A stretch of DNA of 64,000 bases from Gammaproteobacteria bacterium 54_18_T64. Lineage in GTDB: Bacteria > Pseudomonadota > Gammaproteobacteria > Pseudomonadales > Porticoccaceae. The number at the start of each line of letters is the position of its first letter. Position 1 is the stretch's first letter. The stretch spans positions 25,349 through 89,348 of the forward strand of contig MAAU01000009.1 in assembly GCA_002162825.1 (NCBI GenBank), in the 5' to 3' direction. Position numbers and translations under genes: made by a program. The notes under the pieces were generated by a model. The model saw only the letters and a list, made by a program, of their open reading frames with translations. It searched no databases and had not been told where the DNA came from. Shown here in pieces: positions 45,030-53,697 of the stretch.

Positions 45030-45805
45030 TGCGCCACCTCCGGTGAAGAAATTGGTAGATTAAGGACGCCTATTGCCGCTTGTTTTTTGGCTATTCGAAT
45101 ACCCTTAGCTGTTGCAGTGCGATATTCACCGGAGGGTAGTGGCTGCCACTCTTTGGTACGCGCATCCCACACGCCACTTTGACTTTGGTCTGAACTTTGG
45201 TAGAGAAGTGCTATTCGCCCCACCCTAAAAAAGGTAACTTGACGCTCTTGCCCATCAATAGGCAACAAGCCACTGAATTCTGAAATAGTATTACCGTATT
45301 CAAGCTCTATATCGTAAAGCTCCAACACTTGGCGAAATTTTTCGGCAGAACTAAACCGGCTAGCTTCAAGGTTTGATCGCACCTGAGCAATACTCCCGAG
45401 CCTTAAGTCGTGCTGAAAAGGGAGATCTAAATTGACAAACTGCTCCAGAGCATCAAGCATTTTGATCGACAACGGCGTTATCTGTCGTTCAATAACCGTT
45501 GCATTTTCAATAGAATCTGCAATGTCATTCATGGTCTGCTGCTGGTTTTCCAGCTGTTTTTCTAGTTGTGCGTTATAAACTTGAAGGCCTTCAATCTCCT
45601 TATTGACGATACGAAAGTCCTGCAAGATATCGTAAGTTTGATCCGCTAATTTATCGATACGCTTTTGTGAACTCTGCGCAGAGGCGGTTTTACTCGCACC
45701 AACCTTAAGAACCCTATCGACTTCTGCCGCCCCAACACTAACTGCCAGCAATTGCGTAGCAACAAACACTCCAGCTATTGCTGCTTTTGGTAAAATAATT
45801 CTCAT
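45026..45805 (-). CDS. DUF3450 periplasmic protein of the Ton system
   Basis: 259 residues from ATG 45805 (AGGAAGG just upstream); an earlier ATG overlaps that site. A signal peptide is followed by coiled coil (KEIEGLQVYNAQLEKQLENQ), then a globular part with the DUF3450 pattern (FFRVGRIALLYQSSDQ, GVWDARTKEWQPLP). DUF3450 genes commonly open TtpC-ExbB-ExbD-TonB-TPR operons in marine gammaproteobacteria. Its role is unknown. Confidence 0.88.
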   Translation of the reverse strand: MRIILPKAAIAGVFVATQLLAVSVGAAEVDRVLKVGASKTASAQSSQKRIDKLADQTYDILQDFRIVNKEIEGLQVYNAQLEKQLENQQQTMNDIADSIENATVIERQITPLSIKMLDALEQFVNLDLPFQHDLRLGSIAQVRSNLEASRFSSAEKFRQVLELYDIELEYGNTISEFSGLLPIDGQERQVTFFRVGRIALLYQSSDQSQSGVWDARTKEWQPLPSGEYRTATAKGIRIAKKQAAIGVLNLPISSPEVAQ

Positions 45806-46241
45806 GTCCTTCCTCATTATTAGAAACGAGCGTACGGAAAACCAATTTCCAGAGCGCCTTTAAGCAACGCATTCGAAGTTACTTTTTAGTCATTTCGCAA
45901 CTTCTGACAACCACATCTTATTATTTTAATAATTATATATCTTTTCGGGTTCTACACATTTTAAAATTTATTTTTATTATAACTTCGCAACTCTATCGTT
46001 CAGTGACTGGACGTCCAACTGAGCTATTCACAGACGATCATAGTAAACTACGGAGGCACCACACCCTTAAGAAGACAACGACAATCATCGCCAAAAGCTA
46101 CCCCAATGCCAACTAATAATCAAGACCAAAATCGAATATTTCTTGCACAGTCTCAGACCGCCACCTACGCACCAGGACTACCGTCTATCCCCCATAGGTG
46201 AACCACGGCAACTTTTTGATCAGGCATACAAATGAATTTTC
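45806..46241. other. 436-base intergenic region upstream of the Ton operon
   Basis: No gene seen. The region nearest the operon is AT-rich and holds the inverted repeat ATTATTTTAATAAT (45920-45933) and two copies of TTCGCAACT (ending 45902 and 45992, 90 bases apart). The rest follows folA and shows nothing. Confidence 0.4.
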
Positions 46242-46745
46242 TTAATCCCTATCCAGTTGCACAAAGCTACAGGGCGGTGTTTGCCCCTCACCAGCCAGCT
46301 CCTCGACAAGCGTTTCCCGCCACTCGCTCAAATCCAGCTCGGGGAAAAAAGCATCCCCCTCGACCCGCGTGTGCACGCGCGTCAAATAGAGCCTGTCGGC
46401 CCGGGGTAGGGCCTCGCGGTAAATCGTGGCACCGCCGATAATCATCACTTCTTCAAGCCCGGACTCATCGGCAATTTTATTGGCAAGGGCCAGTGCCTCG
46501 GTTAAATCCCCAGCCCGCTCAACGCCCTCGGCCCGCCAGGCACTATCGCGAGTCATGACAATATTGCTGCGCCCCGGCAGTGGCCTGCCAATAGATTCGT
46601 AGGTGAGGCGACCCATAATAATCGGCTTGCCCAGGGTGACGCGCTTGAAGTATTTGAGGTCCGCAGAAATGTGCCAGGGCAGTTGGTTATTGCTGCCGAT
46701 AACGCCGTTATCGGCCACCGCAACGATCAATGAAATTCTTGCCAA
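46242..46745 (-). CDS. folA: dihydrofolate reductase
   Basis: 167 residues. Reduces dihydrofolate with NADPH. The start is TTG with GGAAG six bases upstream. The active-site LPWHISADLKYFKRVT carries the conserved Asp, MGRLTYESIGRPLPGR binds NADPH, and VMIIGGATIYREALPRADRLYLT is the second signature. It pairs functionally with thyA at 53.7 kb. Confidence 0.95.
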   Translation of the reverse strand: MARISLIVAVADNGVIGSNNQLPWHISADLKYFKRVTLGKPIIMGRLTYESIGRPLPGRSNIVMTRDSAWRAEGVERAGDLTEALALANKIADESGLEEVMIIGGATIYREALPRADRLYLTRVHTRVEGDAFFPELDLSEWRETLVEELAGEGQTPPCSFVQLDRD

Positions 46746-46884
46746 GGCTCTCTTCCCGCTGTTTGTAAATAATAATGGATCTTATTTGGCTACTGCCGCC
46801 ACCATTATCTATGAATCCGCTTTTCACGCAAACACTGATTAGAAAATAATGCCCCTGGACAATGAATCGACGAGAAACCCGTCA

Positions 46885-48405
46885 TCAAACCCTGGTGCGG
46901 GGCTTAAACGACACCCAAACACCCAGTAAACACAACGCGGTGAGTGCCAGGGTGGTGACAATCAATAAAATATCACGCAGGGTTTTACTGACTGGGTCAA
47001 AAAAGTGCCACTTGTGCAGGTAGCTAAAGGACCAGCCCTCCCACTTGCTAGCGGGGCTGGTGCGGGCCGCCAGTGCTCCGGTCGCGGTTTCGACAAACAG
47101 GCTGTGTGGCTCGACACCCCTTACCCCATCGCCACCGTAGCGCACCGCGTATACCGGCATGCGCTTATTAATAAAGCCGTAGTCGCTGCTGAAACGAGTG
47201 ATTTTTTCAAGCTGCCCAGCAGAGGCGCTATAGCCTGACCCGCCATAGTGCGCGGCGAGGTTTAGCACATGCCGGTGCTCGCAATCGGCACAGAGCTCAG
47301 AGGTCCGGGCATTGATATACAGCGGGCCGTCACGCGGTGTCATGGGCTTACTGGAGTGATGCTCCATTACCGCTTTTTTAGGCTTAGCGGCGGCCTGGGG
47401 TGCCGCCAGGGCCAGGCGCAAATAGGCCTCACCATCGACCTCAACCAAACTACCCCGACTAAAAGACTCGCCACCGTTGATCTGAGCCACGGCCTGCCAA
47501 TCCAACGTTAAGTCCTCGGCATTAAAGACAGTCAAGGGCACGGACAGGGCCGGCGGCGCAACTATCGGCTTGTTAAGCAGGTGGTAGAGGCCGGAAAAAC
47601 AGAAGCTCACCATTAACACACCAAAACCGATACCCAGGCGTCGGTGCCAGACGCTGCCACGACCCGGCCCCTGTGACGGCTCACCAACATTTTCCGCCGC
47701 GGTATCTTTTGAGCGGCCCCGCCAGGCCATCAGCAAACCGGCAAGACTTAAGCCCATGCCGGCCAACAACATCACACTCATGGCGATGGTGCGCAGCCAG
47801 GGGTTGGCAATGAAGACCCAGGAGTGGAGCTGACGAAACACCCAGCCCACGAAGGCCTTGCGGTCATCGATCAGGGTCGCCAGGCGACCGGTGCTAAGCT
47901 CGACATAGGCGCGCATATTATCGGGCCGAGCAAAGGTCACTTTATAGACCGGCAAAAAGCGATTGACGTACAGATAGTCTTCGTTAAAAGCGGTGATTAA
48001 TTCAATGGCGGCGATGTTACTGCTCGCGTCGCCTAAATAATGGCGCGCCAGTTGTTCGGCGTAGGCAGGGTCATCAATAGCCGCTCGCTGGCCGCTGCGG
48101 GCATTGATATAGCTTACCTTAGCGCCGTGTTCGACCCGATAAAAACTGGCCTCATCAATATTCAGTAGCTGGGCCCGACGAAACTCCGTAATGCCATTGC
48201 CCGACAGGGCCGTCGACAGTGGCGCGAGCTCGGCAATGGCCGCACTCGACAGTGGCGGCTGCATGGCCACCGGCCGAGGGTTGAGGCGCGACATAATGGG
48301 GTGGCTCAAGCCACTCAGCGCCCAGGCAATAATGGCGGCAAATACCGCCAGGCCTATGCGTCGATGCCAGCGGTACAGGGTGGTACTAGCCATAGAGGTT
48401 CTCAT
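46885..48405 (-). CDS. PepSY-domain membrane protein, internally duplicated
   Basis: 506 residues from ATG 48405 (ATG 48393 also possible). It has four hydrophobic helices at about 17-38, 205-227, 258-277 and 480-499. The two halves look alike: each starts with a WHRR(I/L)G helix ending in SGL(S/Y)H, carries a PepSY-like periplasmic domain, and closes with a W-x(n)-LH-x-W helix entry. Paired His residues (14/35, 254/275) could bind heme. The second periplasmic loop has CADCEHRH at 372-379. PepSY_TM proteins often accompany TonB receptors and reduce ferric siderophores. It lies downstream of a TonB receptor gene. Confidence 0.78.
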   Translation of the reverse strand: MRTSMASTTLYRWHRRIGLAVFAAIIAWALSGLSHPIMSRLNPRPVAMQPPLSSAAIAELAPLSTALSGNGITEFRRAQLLNIDEASFYRVEHGAKVSYINARSGQRAAIDDPAYAEQLARHYLGDASSNIAAIELITAFNEDYLYVNRFLPVYKVTFARPDNMRAYVELSTGRLATLIDDRKAFVGWVFRQLHSWVFIANPWLRTIAMSVMLLAGMGLSLAGLLMAWRGRSKDTAAENVGEPSQGPGRGSVWHRRLGIGFGVLMVSFCFSGLYHLLNKPIVAPPALSVPLTVFNAEDLTLDWQAVAQINGGESFSRGSLVEVDGEAYLRLALAAPQAAAKPKKAVMEHHSSKPMTPRDGPLYINARTSELCADCEHRHVLNLAAHYGGSGYSASAGQLEKITRFSSDYGFINKRMPVYAVRYGGDGVRGVEPHSLFVETATGALAARTSPASKWEGWSFSYLHKWHFFDPVSKTLRDILLIVTTLALTALCLLGVWVSFKPRTRV

Positions 48406-48497
48406 TGTGGGCCTGCTCAACGGCGCTCATATAAACACAACATACGAGCGCTTGGCAGGCTTGTTTTACACGCCTGCCAATCATAACCATGACGCTC

Positions 48498-48542
48498 GCC
48501 CAAGGGCCTGTTACACAATCTCATGTCAACAGGCCCTTGGGC
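48498..48542 (-). repeat. 15-bp perfect inverted repeat between TonB receptor and PepSY genes
   Basis: GCCCAAGGGCCTGTT and AACAGGCCCTTGGGC pair perfectly around a 15-base loop, 37 bases after the TonB receptor stop. There is no T-run. It may act as an intercistronic mRNA-stabilising hairpin or partial terminator. Twelve bases of one arm (CAAGGGCCTGTT) recur at 53688-53699. Confidence 0.7.
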
Positions 48543-48578
48543 GCATTAATAAGCCGCCGGTGTCTGGCGGACTAAATA

Positions 48579-50780
48579 TTAGAAGGTATATTTGGCACCG
48601 ACAAAGGCGCTGCGTGGCCGCCCCGGGGTATAGGTCGGCCCCCACTTGCTGGTGGTTTCGGCGTAGAGTTCATCGGTGACGTTCAAGACCCGCAGCGAGA
48701 GTTCAAGCTGGGGGCTGAGTCGGTAGTTAGCTCTGATATTCATCAGGTCGTGCCCCTCATAGGTATCCCTGTCTGTGGCACGATCATCGTCGTCATTCTG
48801 CTCGTCGATCCAGTGCTCGCCCTGGTGTATCCACTCCATCTCCATGCGACCGCCATTTAACCAGGCAGGGCCATATCGCAGGCGTACATTGGCAAAGTTT
48901 TCCGGGGCGTTGGGCATATCATTGCCCGAGTAGTCGCCGCTGCGGTCCTGCCAGTCTTTGTATCTATGCTCGGACTGGGTGTAGGCGATATAGAGATCTA
49001 CCGTCTCGCTGAGGATGATGTCCAGGCCCAACTCGATGCCGTAGTGCTCGGTCTCACCGGCATTGGTGTTGCGGCGCGCGCCGGTATTGCCATCGAGGAC
49101 ACTGAGAACATCGTCCTCTTTCAGCATGTAGTAAATACTGCTGTCGAAGGCGATGCGCTCGGTCAAATTGCCGCGCAGGCCAATATCAAAGCTGTCGACC
49201 TTGACCGGCTCGAGATCGGTGGAGTCGGCGGTGCTGCCGGAGCGAAACAATTGGTCACTGGAGGGCACACGAAAGGCGTGGCGATAGGAGGCGTAACCGT
49301 TAATGTCCGCGCTAAACTGATAGGTCAATCCGAGCTTGGGGCTGAGGTGCTCGAAGTCCACCGCCTGATCTTCCGGGCGCAGGTGCAGGGGGTCGACGAC
49401 ACCAGCGGCCATGTTGTCCTCGTAGTCGTAACGAGAATAGTCATAGCGCAGCCCGGCACTGATGCGCAGTGCCGTACTGAGCTGATTTTCGTAGTGCACG
49501 AAGGGCGACAGCGACAGCACATCGACATCGTAGTCGTAGAGTAAACCCGCCGGCGTATACGCCAGCCAGTAGTCACCAGTATCCGTGTCGCTGCGCTCAA
49601 TATAGGTCTGCTTTTGATAGCCCGCGCTGTAGTCGATATCCAGGCCGGTGACCACAAAGCTGTCAGCGCCCAGGTCGTAATCCCACTTAATTAAGGTGCC
49701 AATCGAATCGTGGCCACTTTCATTAATGTGGGCGTCCTGAGAGTCGAGAGAGGCGGAGCAACTGGGGCACCAGGGCGGAGGCGGACTGACCCGACCGGTG
49801 TTGAGGGTCCAGGTGGCCACGTACTCTAGGTCGTTGCTGCGTAAAAACGGGGTAATACTCAAGCTGCTGTTGGAGAAGTCTCGTTCAAAGGCCGACGAAA
49901 TACGGAAGGCCCGCACGTCGCGGTAGCCGATCAAATTGCCAAATTGCTCGGATTCATCCTTGTAGTCCTCATAGCGCAGACCACTGCCGCCCGTTTCGTA
50001 ATCGAGAATAGTGCCGGTAAACACCGTATTGACGCGCCAATCGTCGCCGATGAGGGTATTCCACGAACCGGTAAATGAAGCGCGCTCGCTGGCCGTCTGT
50101 TCGCGCCAACCATCGTTATCGGCGATGTCGAGCTTGCCGGTGAAGCCCTGATTGCCGATAAGCTTGGCGCCCTTCAGCTGCACGCGCCCATAGCCGTCTT
50201 CGCCGCCCTCGACATTGAGGCTAAATGCGTCCTCCCGAGGGGGTCGACCACTGAGGATATTCACCACCGCACCGATGGCGTCGCTGCCATAGAGCGCGGA
50301 ACCCGGTCCCTTAATCACCTCGACGCCGTTGGCACCGCTGACATTCACCTCGTACAGGGCATTGTGGTTGAAAAAGCCCGCTGCCCGCGTCGGCACGCCA
50401 TTCTCCAAATACAAATACACCGGACTGGTCGACACCGGCTGGCGAATGGCCGCCATCACCCCCTCGCCACTGGAGCCAACTTGCACGATATTAACCCCCG
50501 GGATGCGATTCATTAACTCGGCGGGGTGAGTCGGGTTTAACTCCTCGATCTCATGTTCGGCGATCACGCCGATACTCGCCGCCGTGTCGGCCAGGGTATT
50601 GGCACTACCACTGGCGGTAATGACGATGGTCTCCAACAGGGGAGGCTCACCTGTTGGCAAGTCTATAAGCGACCCAGCAATGGTGAACGGCGACAATAAA
50701 AAGCTCAGCGCCGTGGCTGCCAATGGACTAACGTCCCTGCTTAAGACTCGGACCTGACGAACGACTTTGTTGGTAGACAC
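48579..50780 (-). CDS. TonB-dependent outer-membrane receptor (siderophore/metal type)
   Basis: 733 residues from GTG 50780, with GAGGGG eight bases upstream; upstream in-frame codons do not look like signal sequence. A long signal peptide precedes a plug (ETIVITASGS as possible TonB-box region, VEVIKGPGSALYGSDAIGAVVNI) and a barrel ending in PRSAFVGAKYTF. The plug is of the CirA/BtuB-like catecholate/cobalamin group. One extracellular-loop region contains PPPPWCPSC, unusual for a receptor loop. It is followed by the PepSY membrane protein. Confidence 0.92.
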   Translation of the reverse strand: MSTNKVVRQVRVLSRDVSPLAATALSFLLSPFTIAGSLIDLPTGEPPLLETIVITASGSANTLADTAASIGVIAEHEIEELNPTHPAELMNRIPGVNIVQVGSSGEGVMAAIRQPVSTSPVYLYLENGVPTRAAGFFNHNALYEVNVSGANGVEVIKGPGSALYGSDAIGAVVNILSGRPPREDAFSLNVEGGEDGYGRVQLKGAKLIGNQGFTGKLDIADNDGWREQTASERASFTGSWNTLIGDDWRVNTVFTGTILDYETGGSGLRYEDYKDESEQFGNLIGYRDVRAFRISSAFERDFSNSSLSITPFLRSNDLEYVATWTLNTGRVSPPPPWCPSCSASLDSQDAHINESGHDSIGTLIKWDYDLGADSFVVTGLDIDYSAGYQKQTYIERSDTDTGDYWLAYTPAGLLYDYDVDVLSLSPFVHYENQLSTALRISAGLRYDYSRYDYEDNMAAGVVDPLHLRPEDQAVDFEHLSPKLGLTYQFSADINGYASYRHAFRVPSSDQLFRSGSTADSTDLEPVKVDSFDIGLRGNLTERIAFDSSIYYMLKEDDVLSVLDGNTGARRNTNAGETEHYGIELGLDIILSETVDLYIAYTQSEHRYKDWQDRSGDYSGNDMPNAPENFANVRLRYGPAWLNGGRMEMEWIHQGEHWIDEQNDDDDRATDRDTYEGHDLMNIRANYRLSPQLELSLRVLNVTDELYAETTSKWGPTYTPGRPRSAFVGAKYTF

Positions 50781-51198
50781 AGAGGTACCCCTCAAAAACT
50801 TTCCAGCGGGTATTTTAAATGCCTGGGGCCCACCTGCTATGTGGCTAATTGTCGCACCTCGCTGTGGTGAATTGTCGCATCTGGATAACACCGAGGGTTT
50901 AGGAGCTAACGAGGCTTGTTAGCCATGCTTAAAAAGAGCATTGCCTAAGAACCTGACGGACGATGTCGCTGTGGCCAATTAGCGCCATAAGGGGTGGCGG
51001 CAGTGGTGGCCCAATTTCCCGCAGGCTTACCAGCGCTTTGGGTCAACGAGCGCGCAGCAAAGCTATTTACCCCTCCCGACGACCACCCATCGCAAGCTGT
51101 TCACTCAATGCCCTGCCAAGCCCCATGAATTGACCCCCCACCGACTAAAGCCTTACTATCCAGCCCGGCATTTCGCTTTTTAATCGAGAATTATTCCT
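50781..51198. other. 418-base divergent intergenic region
   Basis: No gene accepted. It holds the direct-repeat operator candidate (50840-50879), a small hairpin GCTAAC/GTTAGC (50905-50923), and the upstream region of the flavin oxidoreductase gene. Two short open frames around 50963-51133 show no recognisable protein features. Confidence 0.45.
50840..50879 (-). promoter_or_regulatory. tandem 17-bp direct repeat, candidate activator site
   Basis: Two copies of a 17-base unit (TGCGACAATT followed by two or three variable bases and CCACA, read leftward) at 50840-50856 and 50863-50879 agree at 15 of 17 bases, with a 23-base period. They lie about 60-100 bases upstream of the TonB receptor start. 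Spacing by two helical turns suits an AraC-type regulator. Confidence 0.5.
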
Positions 51199-52308
51199 AT
51201 GCAGCCCCTATTCGAGCCCTTGACCTTCCTGCGCGGCCCCGCCCTGAAAAACCGCTTTGCACTGGCACCGCTAACCAACTTGCAAAGCCATCCCGACGGC
51301 ACCCTGTCGGACGATGAGTATAAGTGGCTGACCATGCGCGCCGAGGGTGGCTTTAGCATGACCATGACCTGCGCCGCCCACGTGCAGGCCATTGGCCAGG
51401 GCTTTCCTGGGCAGCTGGGTATTTTTTCTGACGATCACCTCGAGGGGCTGACACGCTTGGCCGCCGGTATTAACAAAAACGATAGTTTGTCGATTGTTCA
51501 GTTGCACCACGCCGGCCACCGTTCGCCCGAAGAGTTGATTGGCACCAAGCCCGTTGCCCCATCAGCCCATGAAGAGTCCGGTGCCCGCGCACTGTCAACG
51601 GCTGAAGTTGAGCAAGTGATTGAAGACTTTATCGCCGCTGCCGAGCGCGCCGAAAAAGCCGGTTTTGACGGCGTGGAAATTCACGGTGCCCACGGTTACA
51701 TCCTCTGCCAGTTCCTCAGTAGCGACACCAATCGCCGCGACGACCAGTACGGCGGCTCGCTGGAAAACCGCGCCCGCCCTCTGTTTGATATCATCGCCGG
51801 CATTCGCCAACGCTGCGGCAAAGACTTTAATGTCGGTGTGCGCTTAACCCCCGAGCGCTTTGGTATTGTGCTCGACGAGGCTCTCGCGGTCGCGCAGCGC
51901 CTGTTCGACGAAGCACAAATTGATTATCTGGATATGTCCCTGTGGGATGCCTTTAAAGAACCCACAGAGGAAGCCCACAAAGGCCGTACATTGATGGATT
52001 GCTTTACTGCGCTTAAGCGAGGCGATGTGCGCCTCGGTATCGCCGGTAAAATCCGCACCCCAGAGGAAGCAAAACAATGTATGGAAAGTGGTATCGACTT
52101 TATTTTACTCGGTCGTGCCGCCATCATTCATCATGACTTCCCCAACCTGCTAGCAAACGATAAGGGCTTTACCCCCTTGAGTAATCCCGTTTCGGCCGAT
52201 CATTTACGCGCCGAGGGACTTAGCGATACCTTTGTTGAGTATATGGGCGTCTGGAAGGGCTTTGTTGCAAATACAGAGGGGGTTATCACCCCAGAAATGC
52301 TGACCTAG
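51199..52308 (+). CDS. NADH:flavin oxidoreductase, old yellow enzyme family
   Basis: 369 residues, a single TIM barrel that binds FMN. Landmarks: LKNRFALAPLTNLQS at the N terminus, QLHHAGHRS with the two substrate-anchoring His positions, EIHGAHGYILCQFLSSDTNRRDDQYGGSLENR, the strongest family signature, and GIDFILLGRAAIIHHDFP near the C-terminal phosphate-binding strand. It lacks the C-terminal domain of 2,4-dienoyl-CoA reductase. Substrate is probably an alpha,beta-unsaturated carbonyl or nitro compound. Confidence 0.92.
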   Translation: MQPLFEPLTFLRGPALKNRFALAPLTNLQSHPDGTLSDDEYKWLTMRAEGGFSMTMTCAAHVQAIGQGFPGQLGIFSDDHLEGLTRLAAGINKNDSLSIVQLHHAGHRSPEELIGTKPVAPSAHEESGARALSTAEVEQVIEDFIAAAERAEKAGFDGVEIHGAHGYILCQFLSSDTNRRDDQYGGSLENRARPLFDIIAGIRQRCGKDFNVGVRLTPERFGIVLDEALAVAQRLFDEAQIDYLDMSLWDAFKEPTEEAHKGRTLMDCFTALKRGDVRLGIAGKIRTPEEAKQCMESGIDFILLGRAAIIHHDFPNLLANDKGFTPLSNPVSADHLRAEGLSDTFVEYMGVWKGFVANTEGVITPEMLT

Positions 52309-52352
52309 CTTGTCCTAGTACGGCTTTAAAAAACCCAGAGTCTAGGTTCTAT

Positions 52353-52775
52353 TTATAGACTGGGCTCTGGCAAGCGCCAAATATACCTTGAAACCAGCAG
52401 CGCGATGCACAGCAATAATATTCTGACCTGCCAAATAGGAACGATGAGGGCTGAAATCGCCATCGTTACCCACATGGTCAGCAGGGTGTAGTACTTGGCC
52501 TTGCGGGGAATACCACTGCCATCCAGATAGGCGAGAATATATTTGCTTAACACCGGGTGGGAAACCAGCCAGGCATAAAAACGTTGTGAGCTGCGTACAT
52601 AACAGGCTGCCGCAAGAAGTAGGAAGGGCGTGGTAGGTAATATGGGTAGAAAAATCCCGACAACCCCTAAAACAACAGAAAGACTGCCGATGCCAAGTAA
52701 CAGTACACGAACCAGGCCGCTGGACATTGTCCTTTTATTTAATGTAGTTGCACGCACTTCGTTGCTTATTGCCAT
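52353..52775 (-). CDS. DUF454 (YbaN-like) inner-membrane protein
   Basis: 140 residues from the ATG at 52775; an ATG at 52727 is also possible. The signature LGVVGIFLPILPTTPFLLLAAACYVRSSQRFYAWL identifies the DUF454 family. Three or four hydrophobic helices follow. Function unknown; in some bacteria the family lies near heme uptake genes. Confidence 0.85.
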   Translation of the reverse strand: MAISNEVRATTLNKRTMSSGLVRVLLLGIGSLSVVLGVVGIFLPILPTTPFLLLAAACYVRSSQRFYAWLVSHPVLSKYILAYLDGSGIPRKAKYYTLLTMWVTMAISALIVPIWQVRILLLCIALLVSRYIWRLPEPSL

Positions 52776-53161
52776 GCCTTAACTTCCTTATTATTTATTC
52801 AATAGGGGTGTGGGACAAACAAAATGATCCGATATCCCTGCCCTTAGTTATTGGCAATTCACCTACCTTTCCCTCCACTAGCCAGGCAGCCTTCTACCCC
52901 ATCTTAGACCGCTTTCGTCGTTAATACATAGCTATGTTATTGTTCCCCGCCGCTGCCAGGGCGAAGCCTCCATGCTAGCCGGTGGGTGTCTGGACAATTA
53001 TGTGCGGAATAATCGTGGCCAGGCCACTACACCAGGCATCATCAACAACGAATGCTAAAAGTTAGTACTACAGCAGGGTGCGCGCTGGTCGGAAGCCATA
53101 GAATGGCCGTCCTGCCCACATCAGCACCTTGTGCTATTTCAACCTCAACAGGAATCCATCG
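52776..53161. other. 386-base intergenic region upstream of the cytochrome c gene
   Basis: No gene accepted. A 22-codon open frame beginning MCGIIVARP at 53000 is too short to support. No clear promoter, repeat or structured RNA was recognised. Confidence 0.4.
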
Positions 53162-53467
53162 ATGAAAATACTCAGCACCCTCCTTATTAGCGGGGCATTA
53201 GCACTCAGTGCCAATACGGCACTGGCCGGCGACGCAGCAGCGGGAAAAACCACATTTGCCACCAGGGGTTGTGTTGGTTGCCATGGCGCCAGCGGCGCCG
53301 CACCCACTGCTGGCACGCCCAAGTTGGCCGGCAAAGATGCGGCAACCATCAAACAAGCCCTGAGTGATTTCAAAAGTGGTACGCGCTCTAGCCCGGTGAT
53401 GAATGGCATGGCGGGCATGCTCAGCGATGCCGATATCGACAATGTCGCCGCTTATATTGGCGGCTAG
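53162..53467 (+). CDS. small periplasmic class I cytochrome c
   Basis: 101 residues from ATG 53162, with AGGA upstream. A signal peptide (cleavage probably after TALA, residue 22) precedes a single heme site CVGCH, and the distal Met ligand is likely in SPVMNGMAG. The size and pattern match cytochrome c553/c5-type electron carriers (for example CcoP- or c4-like monodomain proteins). It ends in a strong hairpin. Confidence 0.93.
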   Translation: MKILSTLLISGALALSANTALAGDAAAGKTTFATRGCVGCHGASGAAPTAGTPKLAGKDAATIKQALSDFKSGTRSSPVMNGMAGMLSDADIDNVAAYIGG

Positions 53468-53474
53468 TAAAGCC

Positions 53475-53513
53475 TTGCCCTGAGCGTTTTTGCAGCGCAA
53501 ACGCCCAGGGCAA
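53475..53513. terminator. strong hairpin after the cytochrome c gene
   Basis: TTGCCCTGAGCGTTT and AAACGCCCAGGGCAA pair at 14 of 15 positions around a nine-base loop, eight bases past the stop codon. The T-run is absent, but the stem is long enough to end or protect the transcript. Confidence 0.6.
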
Positions 53514-53697
53514 TTAAGCCCCGCCTCTCGACAGTCACGCACTAGCCAACACCCTGCACAGCCACGAACCGACAAACACCTCCATCTAGTGCTTTACGCC
53601 GGCCATAGCGCCGCTCTCAACCTTTAATCAAGATCAATTAAGACTGACGGCTCCCCGCTCCTGTAGATGGCCGAGTTAGTAGAATTTCAAGGGCCTG

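Noticed and set aside
50963..51133. 56-residue open frame upstream of the flavin oxidoreductase
   Set aside because: Low-complexity Ser/Arg/Pro composition and no motif; a second overlapping frame is equally open, as expected in GC-rich non-coding DNA.
53000..53065. Short frame starting MCGIIVARP, resembling the start of an SOS-response peptidase or a class II amidotransferase
   Set aside because: Only 22 codons; nothing after it matches either family in any frame, so not a credible pseudogene.
53624..53637. TTAATCAAGATCAA, 9 of 10 match to the FNR consensus
   Set aside because: It lies between the convergent 3' ends of the cytochrome c and thyA genes, where it has no promoter to control; probably chance unless an unannotated RNA starts there.
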